From the NCBI GenBank assembly GCA_946480705.1, contig CAMLLF010000168.1, positions 1-7,620 on the forward strand: a stretch of DNA of 7,620 bases. Reading direction: 5' to 3'. A model generated the notes under the pieces. The model did not search any database, had not been told where the DNA came from, and was given only the letters and a program-made list of their open reading frames with translations. A program made the translations under genes and the position numbers. Each line of letters starts with the position of its first letter. Position 1 is the stretch's first letter. Origin of the DNA: an uncultured Lysobacteraceae bacterium (GTDB lineage Bacteria > Pseudomonadota > Gammaproteobacteria > Xanthomonadales > Rhodanobacteraceae). Positions 1 to 5,246 of this stretch are shown piece by piece.

Positions 1-620
1 GATTCGCCGAGGTTCATCTTTTCGACGAGAACCGGGCTGCCGTCATCGTCGACGAACACGTTGACGGATCCGCCGCGCCGCACCCGCCCGTGCGAGATTT
101 CCAGGAAAAACTCTTCGGCCTGCGAACAGCTGCCGATGTTCGGCTTCACCGGCATCGGCGGGAGAACGATCAGCGTGTCGCCGTCGCGGTCGAGAATCTG
201 CGCCATCAGCGTCGCGATCAGATGGCTTTCGGGGAGCGCCAGCGACGCGACCGCGGCGCGGAAGCGGTGCCTCAGCAGCGTCAGCGCTTCCATGAGTTCG
301 TTGAACTGCGCGCCGTCGAGATGCCGATGCGGCTCGAATTCGTCGAGCCGCCGCCAGCCGTGCGGCCAACCCGCAGCCATCGCCGTCGCGGCGGCGAACG
401 GGGTTCCGCGCGGCGGCCAGTCTTCGAAGATCTGCAGATCGCTCGGATCGTCGGAGGCGCCCGGCGCGTTGATGTAGGTCGAGAGAAAGCGCGTGGCTTG
501 CGTGAAGCCGCAACCGCGCCGCTCCGTCCGGTGGGCGGGCAGCTCGTTGAGCATGTCCTGGAACGTTCGCCGCAGCGTCAGGTCGTGAGCGCGGAACGCA
601 TCTACCAATTCGTGGATCAT
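1..620 (-). CDS. Unrecognised protein, C-terminus beyond the left edge
   Basis: The minus strand is open from an ATG at 620 to the window edge, giving 206 visible residues with no stop, so the gene is cut at its 3' end. I do not recognise the family. The protein begins MIHELVDAFRAHDLTLRRTF and looks soluble, with no signal peptide or membrane segment. A helical stretch around residues 105-145 is followed by a beta-like segment (LIVLPPMPVKP) and then an acidic turn (VFVDDDGSP) near the cut. The start is chosen because the frame is closed by an upstream TGA about 60 bp away and no other ATG lies between; the ribosome binding site is weak. Other minus-strand readings here give Arg/Ala-rich, low-complexity translations typical of shadow frames. 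It lies downstream of, and in the same direction as, the roadblock and regulator genes, after a 232-bp gap. A shared role is possible but unsupported. Confidence 0.75.
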   Translation of the reverse strand, partial: MIHELVDAFRAHDLTLRRTFQDMLNELPAHRTERRGCGFTQATRFLSTYINAPGASDDPSDLQIFEDWPPRGTPFAAATAMAAGWPHGWRRLDEFEPHRHLDGAQFNELMEALTLLRHRFRAAVASLALPESHLIATLMAQILDRDGDTLIVLPPMPVKPNIGSCSQAEEFFLEISHGRVRRGGSVNVFVDDDGSPVLVEKMNLGE

Positions 621-852
621 CGAATCGCTGCCTGGCGTGTGCGCTCTCGCACGCCTCGGATCCGCTCCGCGTCACGGCCGGCGTTTTCGCCATGGCGGCG
701 CGCCGGAGCGTGAGTAACGCGTGCGACAGAGGCGGGCGTAGTCCGCAAGCGGCCGAGCCGCACGGGTCGCAACCCGGTCGGCGCGGCGTTCCCGTAATTT
801 CGACGACCGGAGCCGCATGAGATGTACTCACGCGGACTGCCGTTCCGGACGC
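621..852. other. Intergenic gap with small GC-rich hairpins
   Basis: No convincing gene is visible in this 232-bp gap between the first roadblock gene and the unknown gene. It contains two short adjacent dyads: GCGGC/GCCGC around 750-762, and CGGGT/ACCCG around 763-777. On the minus strand both lie downstream of the roadblock stop codon. Neither is followed by a T-run, so they are not convincing intrinsic terminators. The gap probably holds the 3' end of the roadblock transcript and any promoter of the unknown gene, but no clear -35/-10 pair was found. Confidence 0.4.
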
Positions 853-1209
853 TCAGGAGAAATCGAGCGACTTTTCGAACGTGCGCAGCTCATGGCGGGC
901 CATCGCCAGATTCGACTTCGCGCGATCGAGCACGACATACAGGAAAAGCTTCTGATTGCTCTCCAGCGGCCGGATGATGTGGTACTGCTTGGTGAGGCTG
1001 ATGAGGATGTCTTCGATGGTGTCGTTGAGCTTGAGCGCGTTTGCGACGCGGCGCTTGGACTTGACGACCTCGGTGTTGCCGGCAGCAGCGACTTCGAGAT
1101 TGATCGCCGTGCCGTCACCCGCGAGCATCATCCCGCTGTCGGCGTCCACGAGCGCCGATGCGACATAGCCGTCGATGGTGCGCAACGGTTCCAGACTGAT
1201 CTTTGCCAT
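853..1209 (-). CDS. Roadblock/LC7-like protein, 118 aa (paralogue 1)
   Basis: A 118-residue soluble protein that reads as a minimal roadblock/LC7-type domain. Family members dimerise and bind small GTPases; MglB, for example, is the GAP of MglA. The strand pattern [19 protein letters not shown] (residues 12-30), the central helix around residues 45-68 and the late strand KLFLYVVLD fit this fold; the assignment comes from pattern, not from a search. It matches the plus-strand protein at 3046-3402 over its whole length without gaps: 94 of 118 residues are identical and most differences are conservative. The frame stays open upstream to about 1566. The ATG at 1209 is preferred because AGGGGT lies 5 nt upstream of it, because the paralogue starts at the same MAKISLE, and because the upstream translation is low-complexity. 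It shares direction with the regulator upstream, 361 bp away. A role as GTPase partner is inferred. Confidence 0.85.
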   Translation of the reverse strand: MAKISLEPLRTIDGYVASALVDADSGMMLAGDGTAINLEVAAAGNTEVVKSKRRVANALKLNDTIEDILISLTKQYHIIRPLESNQKLFLYVVLDRAKSNLAMARHELRTFEKSLDFS

Positions 1210-1570
1210 ATCTACCCCTGATCGATAGTTCAATTGAGCGGCGTCCCCGCTCCGGGTCTGTGAGAAGTGAAATCCCGACGGGCGCCCGAAGCAACGCAGC
1301 GGCACGACCTCTCCGGCGCTGCCGCAACGCGAGCGCCGGACGGATACTTGGCGGAAAAAGCGACATTTACTGCCGCGCCCGCTGGCGGGTGCGGCGGCGT
1401 CAGTGTACGCGTGCGTACTGTGCTGCGAGGTGGATTCCTGGCTTAAGTCACGGAAGTTTGCATGCCGCTGTTTCCACTCCGGCGCGCTGCGATCATTCGC
1501 GATCGCCGCTTCGATGCCGCGACGGTCGCCGACTGCGACAAATGCGAAAAAGCCGCAGGCCTGCATGTGT
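1210..1570 (-). promoter_or_regulatory. 361-bp leader/intergenic region with stacked inverted repeats
   Basis: No gene is supported between the regulator stop and the roadblock start. The gap holds several inverted repeats: GAGCGG/CCGCTC (1236-1241 and 1247-1252, loop 5), the palindrome CGGGCGCCCG (1279-1288), a perfect 9-bp stem TCCGGCGCT/AGCGCCGGA (1312-1320 and 1332-1340, loop 11), an 11-bp arm pair containing one G-T pair (1372-1382 and 1385-1395), and GTACGC/GCGTAC (1405-1410 and 1413-1418, 2-nt spacer). In transcription order these lie between the regulator and the roadblock start. The region could be a long structured 5' leader, an operator-bearing promoter region, or both. No clean sigma-70 or sigma-54 promoter was identified. 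In GC-rich DNA some of these dyads will occur by chance. Confidence 0.4.
1546..1564 (-). terminator. Possible weak terminator after the regulator gene
   Basis: Just downstream of the regulator stop (minus strand) is a 10-bp perfect palindrome, GCAGGCCTGC (1555-1564), followed by GGC and a run of five T (the A run at 1547-1551 on the plus strand). The palindrome has no proper loop and the T-run is short, so it is at best a weak intrinsic terminator. If it works, the roadblock gene downstream would need its own promoter. Confidence 0.25.
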
Positions 1571-2218
1571 TCACGACGAGCCGCCCCGGCACCAGTCCGC
1601 CGCCATCGCGTTCAACTCCCAGGCCGAACCCGTCGCCAGCTTGCTCTTGATGCTCTCGCGATGCGACTCGACCGTCTTCACGCTGATGCCCATGTCAGCC
1701 GCGATCTCGGAGGTACTGAATCCTTTGCCGATCGCGGTGAAGACCTGCATCTCCCGCGCCGTCAGGTTTGGACGCGGCGGTTTGAGCGACTGGCGGACCG
1801 GGCAGGTGCGGCACAGCGCTTCGTCGGCGTCCAGCGTCGGCAGGCGGCAACGCGATACCTCGTCGATCAGAGGAAGGTAGGTCCGGCCGGGCGTGAAATA
1901 GCTGACGTACCCGCAGGCAACCGCACCGGTCGCGGCAGCACTCGCGCCGAGATGCGGCTTGGAGCCGAACGCGATCACGCGAGCCTGCAGTCCGGTCTCG
2001 GTGAGGAATTGCCGGACCTCCTGAACCCACTCGGGGTTCACGATGACGACCTCAGGCGGAAGCCTGCGCAATGCGGCCAGTCCCGACTCCAGCGAAAGGG
2101 CAGTGCCGAGCACGTGCAGTTCCGAACGCGAGGACAGGGCGACGGTCAGTCCTACCGTCGCCACTTCCGACGGCAGCAGAATGAACAGCGTGGTCTCCCG
2201 GCGCTGCCCGTCGCTCAT
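1571..2218 (-). CDS. LuxR/NarL-type regulator with degenerate receiver
   Basis: A 215-residue transcription factor. Residues 152-207 form a clear LuxR-type helix-turn-helix: [15 protein letters not shown], then [25 protein letters not shown]. Residues 10-120 follow the alternating alpha/beta order of a response-regulator receiver, but the phosphorylation pocket is lost. The acidic pair after strand 1 reads LLPSE, and the phospho-acceptor Asp is replaced by Asn61 in VVIVNPEW. Aspartate phosphorylation is therefore unlikely. Four cysteines (102, 124, 136, 139), including the CRTC pair at 136-139, lie at the end of the receiver and in the linker; a fifth is at 210. ATG at 2218 is preferred over an in-frame GTG at 2224. 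The gene diverges from the roadblock/GTPase operon and is upstream of the other roadblock gene, so it is the natural candidate to control both. That role is inferred. Confidence 0.88.
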   Translation of the reverse strand: MSDGQRRETTLFILLPSEVATVGLTVALSSRSELHVLGTALSLESGLAALRRLPPEVVIVNPEWVQEVRQFLTETGLQARVIAFGSKPHLGASAAATGAVACGYVSYFTPGRTYLPLIDEVSRCRLPTLDADEALCRTCPVRQSLKPPRPNLTAREMQVFTAIGKGFSTSEIAADMGISVKTVESHRESIKSKLATGSAWELNAMAADWCRGGSS

Positions 2219-2238
2219 CGGCACCGATTCCGGTGCCG
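2219..2238 (-). promoter_or_regulatory. Perfect hairpin directly abutting the regulator start codon
   Basis: A perfect 8-bp inverted repeat with a 4-nt loop (CGGCACCG, GAAT, CGGTGCCG read on the minus strand) ends at the base immediately before the regulator ATG. It occupies the position where a Shine-Dalgarno sequence should be, and no clear purine-rich ribosome binding site is seen elsewhere. In mRNA it could restrict translation; in DNA it could be an operator for autoregulation. Confidence 0.5.
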
Positions 2239-2511
2239 CTTCGAGTCACGTGCGTTTTCTGCGCGCTCGCGCACGAAAAGCGAAAACGACTGTGACGGGA
2301 TTCGGCACTTGGCATAAATCTCCGCAACCATAGCGATTTTCACCACGTCCCCCAGGGGATTCCCCATGGTACGTTTTATCACTTCTTTCCTAAGCTGAGG
2401 TCACGTCAGCGGAGAAGTCCCACTGACGCGATACCCGTCCTGCCGCCGTTGCGAGCTCGACGGCCGACAATTCGAAGACCGTTGCAACTACCTCTTCAGG
2501 GGGAGGCAGTG
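2239..2511. promoter_or_regulatory. Divergent promoter/operator region
   Basis: The region between the divergent regulator and the plus-strand operon is more AT-rich than its surroundings at about 2296-2346 and 2371-2393, as expected of a promoter zone. Symmetric elements include TGCGCG/CGCGCA (2260-2273) flanked by TTTTC and GAAAA, a G/C-block element of five C, A, four G, ATT and four C (2349-2365), and CGTCAG/CTGACG separated by 13 bp (2404-2409 and 2423-2428). These are candidate operators for the divergent LuxR-type regulator. No unambiguous -35/-10 pair was found for either direction, and no small gene is supported. An in-frame extension of the plus-strand gene from 2449 was rejected in favour of the ATG at 2512. 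Confidence 0.5.
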
Positions 2512-2958
2512 ATGCTCGGAAGTGATACGGCCCGTGAGGCCGTCGTCGGTCCGCACACCGCGGCCGCGACTGCCGGATTGCATGACGATCCGGCCTATCT
2601 TGTCTGTCTGCAGGCATTTCTCGCTTCGTCTCCCGCGCTTCAGCTGGTCAGCCTGAGCTACGTCGACGGCCGTCCGATCGCGACGGCGGGGCAGGCGCAG
2701 GCCCACTCGGTCGAACGCGTCGCCGCGATGGCGAGTTCGTTTCTCGCGCTCAGCGAGACGTTTGCGCGGGAGGCCGCACACGGTCGCTGCGACTACTCGA
2801 CGATAACCTCGGCGCAGGGTCTCATCGTCGCCGTTCGCGTGCCGTCGCCCAAGCAGCTGTTCGTGCTGTGCGCCGTCGCGAGCCGCAGCGACAACCTGGC
2901 GATGGTGCTGCGCCGCACGCTGGATTGCGCGGAATCGCTTGCGTCAGTCCTGAATTAG
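2512..2958 (+). CDS. Roadblock/LC7 domain protein, 148 aa (MglB/CvnB-like)
   Basis: A 148-residue soluble protein. Residues about 30-145 match the roadblock/LC7 pattern: a first helix, strand LQLVSLSYVDGRPIA (44-57), helix ERVAAMASSFLALSETFA (68-85), strands around CDYSTITSAQGLIVAVRVP, then QLFVLCAVASRSDNLAMVLRRTL. The alternation of strand, Asp-Gly turn, long helix and hydrophobic strands, with a late Asn-Leu-x-Met motif, is typical of bacterial roadblock proteins encoded beside small GTPases. The first 25 residues are Ala/Thr-rich and probably disordered. ATG 2512 is chosen because a strong GGGGGAGG sequence sits just upstream; an in-frame ATG at 2449 has no such signal. It is the first gene of the plus-strand operon, 87 bp before the second roadblock gene. 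By family it is likely a GTPase partner (GAP, GEF or scaffold); which one cannot be told. Confidence 0.88.
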   Translation: MLGSDTAREAVVGPHTAAATAGLHDDPAYLVCLQAFLASSPALQLVSLSYVDGRPIATAGQAQAHSVERVAAMASSFLALSETFAREAAHGRCDYSTITSAQGLIVAVRVPSPKQLFVLCAVASRSDNLAMVLRRTLDCAESLASVLN

Positions 2959-3032
2959 CTCCCATGCGGTTCTGAAATCTGCCCCGGGCGCGCTGTCCCG
3001 GCCGGGCTCGTGTTGTCCAAACGTTTACTTAC

Positions 3033-3037
3033 GGAGA
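3033..3037 (+). promoter_or_regulatory. Ribosome binding site setting the roadblock 2 start
   Basis: GGAGA lies 8 nt before the ATG at 3046. It supports that start over an in-frame GTG at 3010, as does the matching N-terminus of the minus-strand paralogue. Confidence 0.7.
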
Positions 3038-3045
3038 AATCAACC

Positions 3046-3402
3046 ATGGCAAAGATCAGTCTCGAAGCCCTGCGCAGCATCGACGGTTACATCGCCGCCG
3101 CCCTCGTCGACGGCGAGAGCGGCATGCTGCTCGCGGGCGATGGCAGCGGCATCAACCTCGAACTCGCGGCAGCCGGCAATACGGAAGTCATCCGGGCCAA
3201 GCGCAAGGTGGCGGCCAGCCTGAAATTGAACGACACCATCGAGGACATGCTCATCAGCCTCACCAAGCAGTACCACCTGCTGCGGCCGCTCGAGTCGAAC
3301 CAGAATCTGTTCCTGTACGTCGTCCTGGATCGCGGCAAGTCGAATCTCGCGATGGCGCGTCACGAACTGCGTTCGTTCGAGAAGACCATCGATTTCTCGT
3401 GA
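3046..3402 (+). CDS. Roadblock/LC7-like protein, 118 aa (paralogue 2)
   Basis: A second copy of the minimal roadblock-like protein, exactly the same length (118 residues) as the minus-strand one at 853-1209 and about 80% identical to it. Both start MAKISLE and end with DFS. Invariant blocks are [41 protein letters not shown] and [12 protein letters not shown]. Most substitutions are conservative (Val/Ile, Thr/Ser, Lys/Arg). At DNA level the first 17 bases are identical, but synonymous sites differ throughout, so the duplication is old and the protein is under strong purifying selection. It is the second gene of the operon, 87 bp after the larger roadblock gene and 64 bp before the 320-residue protein. 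It may form homodimers or heterodimers with its paralogue or with the 148-residue protein; this is inference. Confidence 0.87.
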   Translation: MAKISLEALRSIDGYIAAALVDGESGMLLAGDGSGINLELAAAGNTEVIRAKRKVAASLKLNDTIEDMLISLTKQYHLLRPLESNQNLFLYVVLDRGKSNLAMARHELRSFEKTIDFS

Positions 3403-3466
3403 CGGTGCTGCCGTCCGCGGCGACTGACGCTCGTTCCGGCCCGACTCCTCGACTTCGCAGGCTCCC

Positions 3467-4429
3467 ATGCGCATTGACCTTCGAACGGCGGCGCTGACCG
3501 ACTCGGAAGAGCAGCGCGTGCGCATCGCTGCGCGATTGCTGGGCGCGCAGCGCATCGAGGCCCGGCTGTCGCCGTGGGACGGAACACGCTGCGACGTCGT
3601 CGTGGTCAACGGCGACGACGCCTACGGTCGTCAGGTGATGGCGCTGGCGCAGAAACGCCGGGTCGGCATCGTCGCCTACGCCGCGGAAGCGATTGCCTTC
3701 GACGATGCGGCCCACTGCCGCGTGACCGAGGGAACGGCAGGATCGCTGGTCGCGGCGCTCCTCGGCGTCATCGGGGCCGTGCGCGAGGGCAGTGCGCCGC
3801 CGTCGTCCTCCGCGAAAGCCGGTCACGCCGCATCGGGTCATGCCGAGGATGCCGCGCCGCTGATGCAACTGGCGCAGGACGCCTGGCGCGGACGCGATAT
3901 CGACGCGGTCGTCGCCGGACGCCGCATCAGTATTCGCGCTTCGCTGGGGCGCGTGCTCGCGGCTTCGTTGAGCGACATGCTCGCGGCCCGCGATGCATTG
4001 AGCCACCACGGCGGACCGGGCGAGTTCGTGCTGGTTCCCGAGCGCCACCGGGGCGTGGGCGAAGTCGCGTGGAGCCTCGATGCATTCCTGATCGACAGCG
4101 CGCTGCGCGGGCGCAGCGTCTTGCCGCCGTTCGTGGGTACGGCCTATGGACTGCGGGACTGGCCGGACCTCGGCAGCGCACAGGAGGCTCTGACGCCGTT
4201 GCGTGTCGCCCGCTGGCTGCACCAGCGCTCAGGATGCGTGCTCGATCGCGCCAGGCTGGCAGGCGTCGCAACCGACGAAGTCAACGCGTGCCTATGGGCG
4301 TTTCGCGCCGGGAACCTGCTCGTCATCGGCGAACCGACGCCCGCGACGCCCGTGGCGGAAACCCGTCCCGGACGCGCGACGACGCCGCTGCTGAGCAAGC
4401 TTGCCGCGCGATTCGGCCTGGCGTGGTAG
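3467..4429 (+). CDS. Uncharacterised GTPase-cluster protein with possible C-terminal winged helix
   Basis: A 320-residue protein of a family I do not recognise. Residues 1 to about 107 look like an alpha/beta (receiver- or Rossmann-like) domain, with strands CDVVVVNGDD and VGIVAYAAEAIAF. A Ser/Ala-rich linker follows at about 108-125. A middle region carries strands DAVVAGRRISIRA and GEFVLVPE. Near the C-terminus, TPLRVARWLHQRSGCVLDRARLAGVATDEVNACLWAFRAGNLLVIGE has the helix-helix-helix-wing layout of a winged helix. No catalytic motif, signal peptide or membrane segment is visible. ATG 3467 has only a weak upstream ribosome binding site. Its place between the roadblock genes and the GTPase suggests an effector or adaptor of the switch, perhaps playing the part of the DUF742 protein (CvnC) in Streptomyces conservons, though I see no sequence match. 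Long antisense frames across it are shadows. Confidence 0.82.
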   Translation: MRIDLRTAALTDSEEQRVRIAARLLGAQRIEARLSPWDGTRCDVVVVNGDDAYGRQVMALAQKRRVGIVAYAAEAIAFDDAAHCRVTEGTAGSLVAALLGVIGAVREGSAPPSSSAKAGHAASGHAEDAAPLMQLAQDAWRGRDIDAVVAGRRISIRASLGRVLAASLSDMLAARDALSHHGGPGEFVLVPERHRGVGEVAWSLDAFLIDSALRGRSVLPPFVGTAYGLRDWPDLGSAQEALTPLRVARWLHQRSGCVLDRARLAGVATDEVNACLWAFRAGNLLVIGEPTPATPVAETRPGRATTPLLSKLAARFGLAW

Positions 4430-4566
4430 TGCGGGCGACCGGGAGCGCACGATGCCGGACACGGGCGCGAATCGAAGGCAACCGTCGGTCGCGCCGCTCG
4501 CACCCAGGGAAGCCCGACGCGCGCGTGCAACCGGCGCCTCGCGCTCCTTACAAGAATGAGCCCACT
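4430..4566 (+). other. 137-bp spacer before the GTPase gene
   Basis: The frame of the GTPase is open through this spacer and back into the previous gene, but the spacer translation is Arg-rich and lacks domain character, so no extension is called. The spacer is longer than the other gaps in the operon. Only a weak purine stretch (GAATGAG) precedes the ATG at 4567, and no promoter was recognised. Confidence 0.4.
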
Positions 4567-5115
4567 ATGACGATTCATGCAGAAGCCCTCGACACGCTGT
4601 CGACCAAGCTGGTTTTCGTCGGTCCGATGGGAGCAGGCAAGACGACGGCGATTGCGTCGATCGCGGATTCGCCGCCCATTTCCACCGACATGCCGATGTG
4701 CGGCGAGACGATGGGCAGCAAGACCACGACGACGGTGGCGATGGACTTCGCGACGGTTCGCCTGGGCGATGATCACAGTGTCTTTCTCTACGGCTGCCCG
4801 GGACAGGATCATTTCGAATTCATGCGTGCGATCCTGCTGCAGGGGGCGCTCGGCGCGATCGTCGTGCTCAACGGCGCCGACGCCGACGTCGTACAGCAGT
4901 GCCGCTACTGGTCGCAGACGGTGTGCGACTTCGACGCCGGCCTGCCCATGGTGATCGGCATCACGCGCACGGACGAGGCCCCGGCATTCGATCTCGGCCG
5001 GGTCAGGGAAGCGATGCGCGCGCAGGGGATCTCCGCACCCGTGTTCACCTTCGACGCGCGCAACCCGCACCAGACGGCTCAGCTCGTGCGGACCTTGCTG
5101 CTGTTGGCGCAATAG
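4567..5115 (+). CDS. Ras-like small GTPase (MglA/CvnD-type)
   Basis: A 182-residue cytoplasmic P-loop GTPase. G1/Walker A is GPMGAGKT at residues 19-26. The Thr cluster 53-56 followed by VAMDF is the likely switch I. G3 is LYGCPGQDHF (74-83), with the Pro-Gly-Gln of the bacterial MglA/conservon branch and Gln80 as the likely catalytic glutamine; the usual G3 Asp is replaced by Gly76. MglA itself also lacks that Asp. G4 is TRTD (133-136) in place of NKxD. Hydrophobic strands GAIVVLN and MVIGITRTD fit the Ras fold. The length is normal for the group. It is the last gene of the operon and its presumed regulators are the roadblock proteins encoded upstream. In known systems such switches control polarity, motility or development; the output here is unknown. 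Preference for GTP over ATP is inferred from the family. Confidence 0.9.
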   Translation: MTIHAEALDTLSTKLVFVGPMGAGKTTAIASIADSPPISTDMPMCGETMGSKTTTTVAMDFATVRLGDDHSVFLYGCPGQDHFEFMRAILLQGALGAIVVLNGADADVVQQCRYWSQTVCDFDAGLPMVIGITRTDEAPAFDLGRVREAMRAQGISAPVFTFDARNPHQTAQLVRTLLLLAQ

Positions 5116-5122
5116 CGGAAAA

Positions 5123-5144
5123 CGGTTCGCCGGCGCGAAGACCG
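5123..5144 (+). terminator. Hairpin after the GTPase stop
   Basis: An imperfect stem (CGGT and TCGC pairing with GCGA and ACCG, with a 2-nt bulge and 4-nt loop) lies 8 bp after the GTPase stop. There is no T-run after it, so it could be a 3'-end stabiliser or chance. It is a poor intrinsic terminator. Confidence 0.2.
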
Positions 5145-5183
5145 GTCTGAGCGATGGTCATCACCTGTCGCGGGCACGTTCGG

Positions 5184-5221
5184 AAAAAAGTAGGGGCGGC
5201 GATAGAGCGTCTGGCCGCTCT
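5184..5221 (-). terminator. Possible terminator of the amidohydrolase operon
   Basis: On the minus strand, 26 bp after the amidohydrolase stop, AGAGCG and CGCTCT form a 6-bp stem with a 6-nt loop (5204-5221). It is followed after 14 nt by six T (the A run at 5184-5189 on the plus strand). The separation of stem and T-run is not canonical. It lies in the right place between convergent genes. Confidence 0.3.
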
Positions 5222-5246
5222 CGTGAAATCCGACGAGATGCGGCGA

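Noticed and set aside
43..831. A 262-residue minus-strand open frame over the left end
   Set aside because: Translation is Arg/Ala-rich and featureless; the overlapping frame starting at 620 gives a protein of normal composition.
1432..1464. Sigma-54-like promoter around CTGGCTTAAG ... TTTGCA
   Set aside because: The GG and GC dinucleotides are not at the required spacing.
1210..1566. N-terminal extension of the minus-strand roadblock protein to 1566
   Set aside because: The extension has no match in the paralogue, is low-complexity, and a good ribosome binding site precedes the ATG at 1209.
1403..2317. Plus-strand 304-residue open frame opposite the regulator
   Set aside because: Antisense to a protein with a clear LuxR helix-turn-helix; composition typical of a GC-rich shadow frame.
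2306..2326. Sigma-54-like promoter (TTGGCA ... CGCA)
   Set aside because: The spacing between the GG and GC elements is one base too long and the -12 element is poor.
853..3402. Inverted repeat or transposon ends formed by the two roadblock copies
   Set aside because: Similarity is confined to the coding sequence and synonymous sites are diverged; no transposase or terminal repeats are seen.
3574..4566. Long N-terminal extension of the GTPase into the preceding gene
   Set aside because: It overlaps the 320-residue protein in another frame and is Arg-rich without domain character; the GTPase is full length from 4567.
3260..5112. Two minus-strand open frames of about 320 residues opposite the 320-residue protein and the GTPase
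   Set aside because: They are antisense to genes with clear motifs or good composition, and show no motif themselves.
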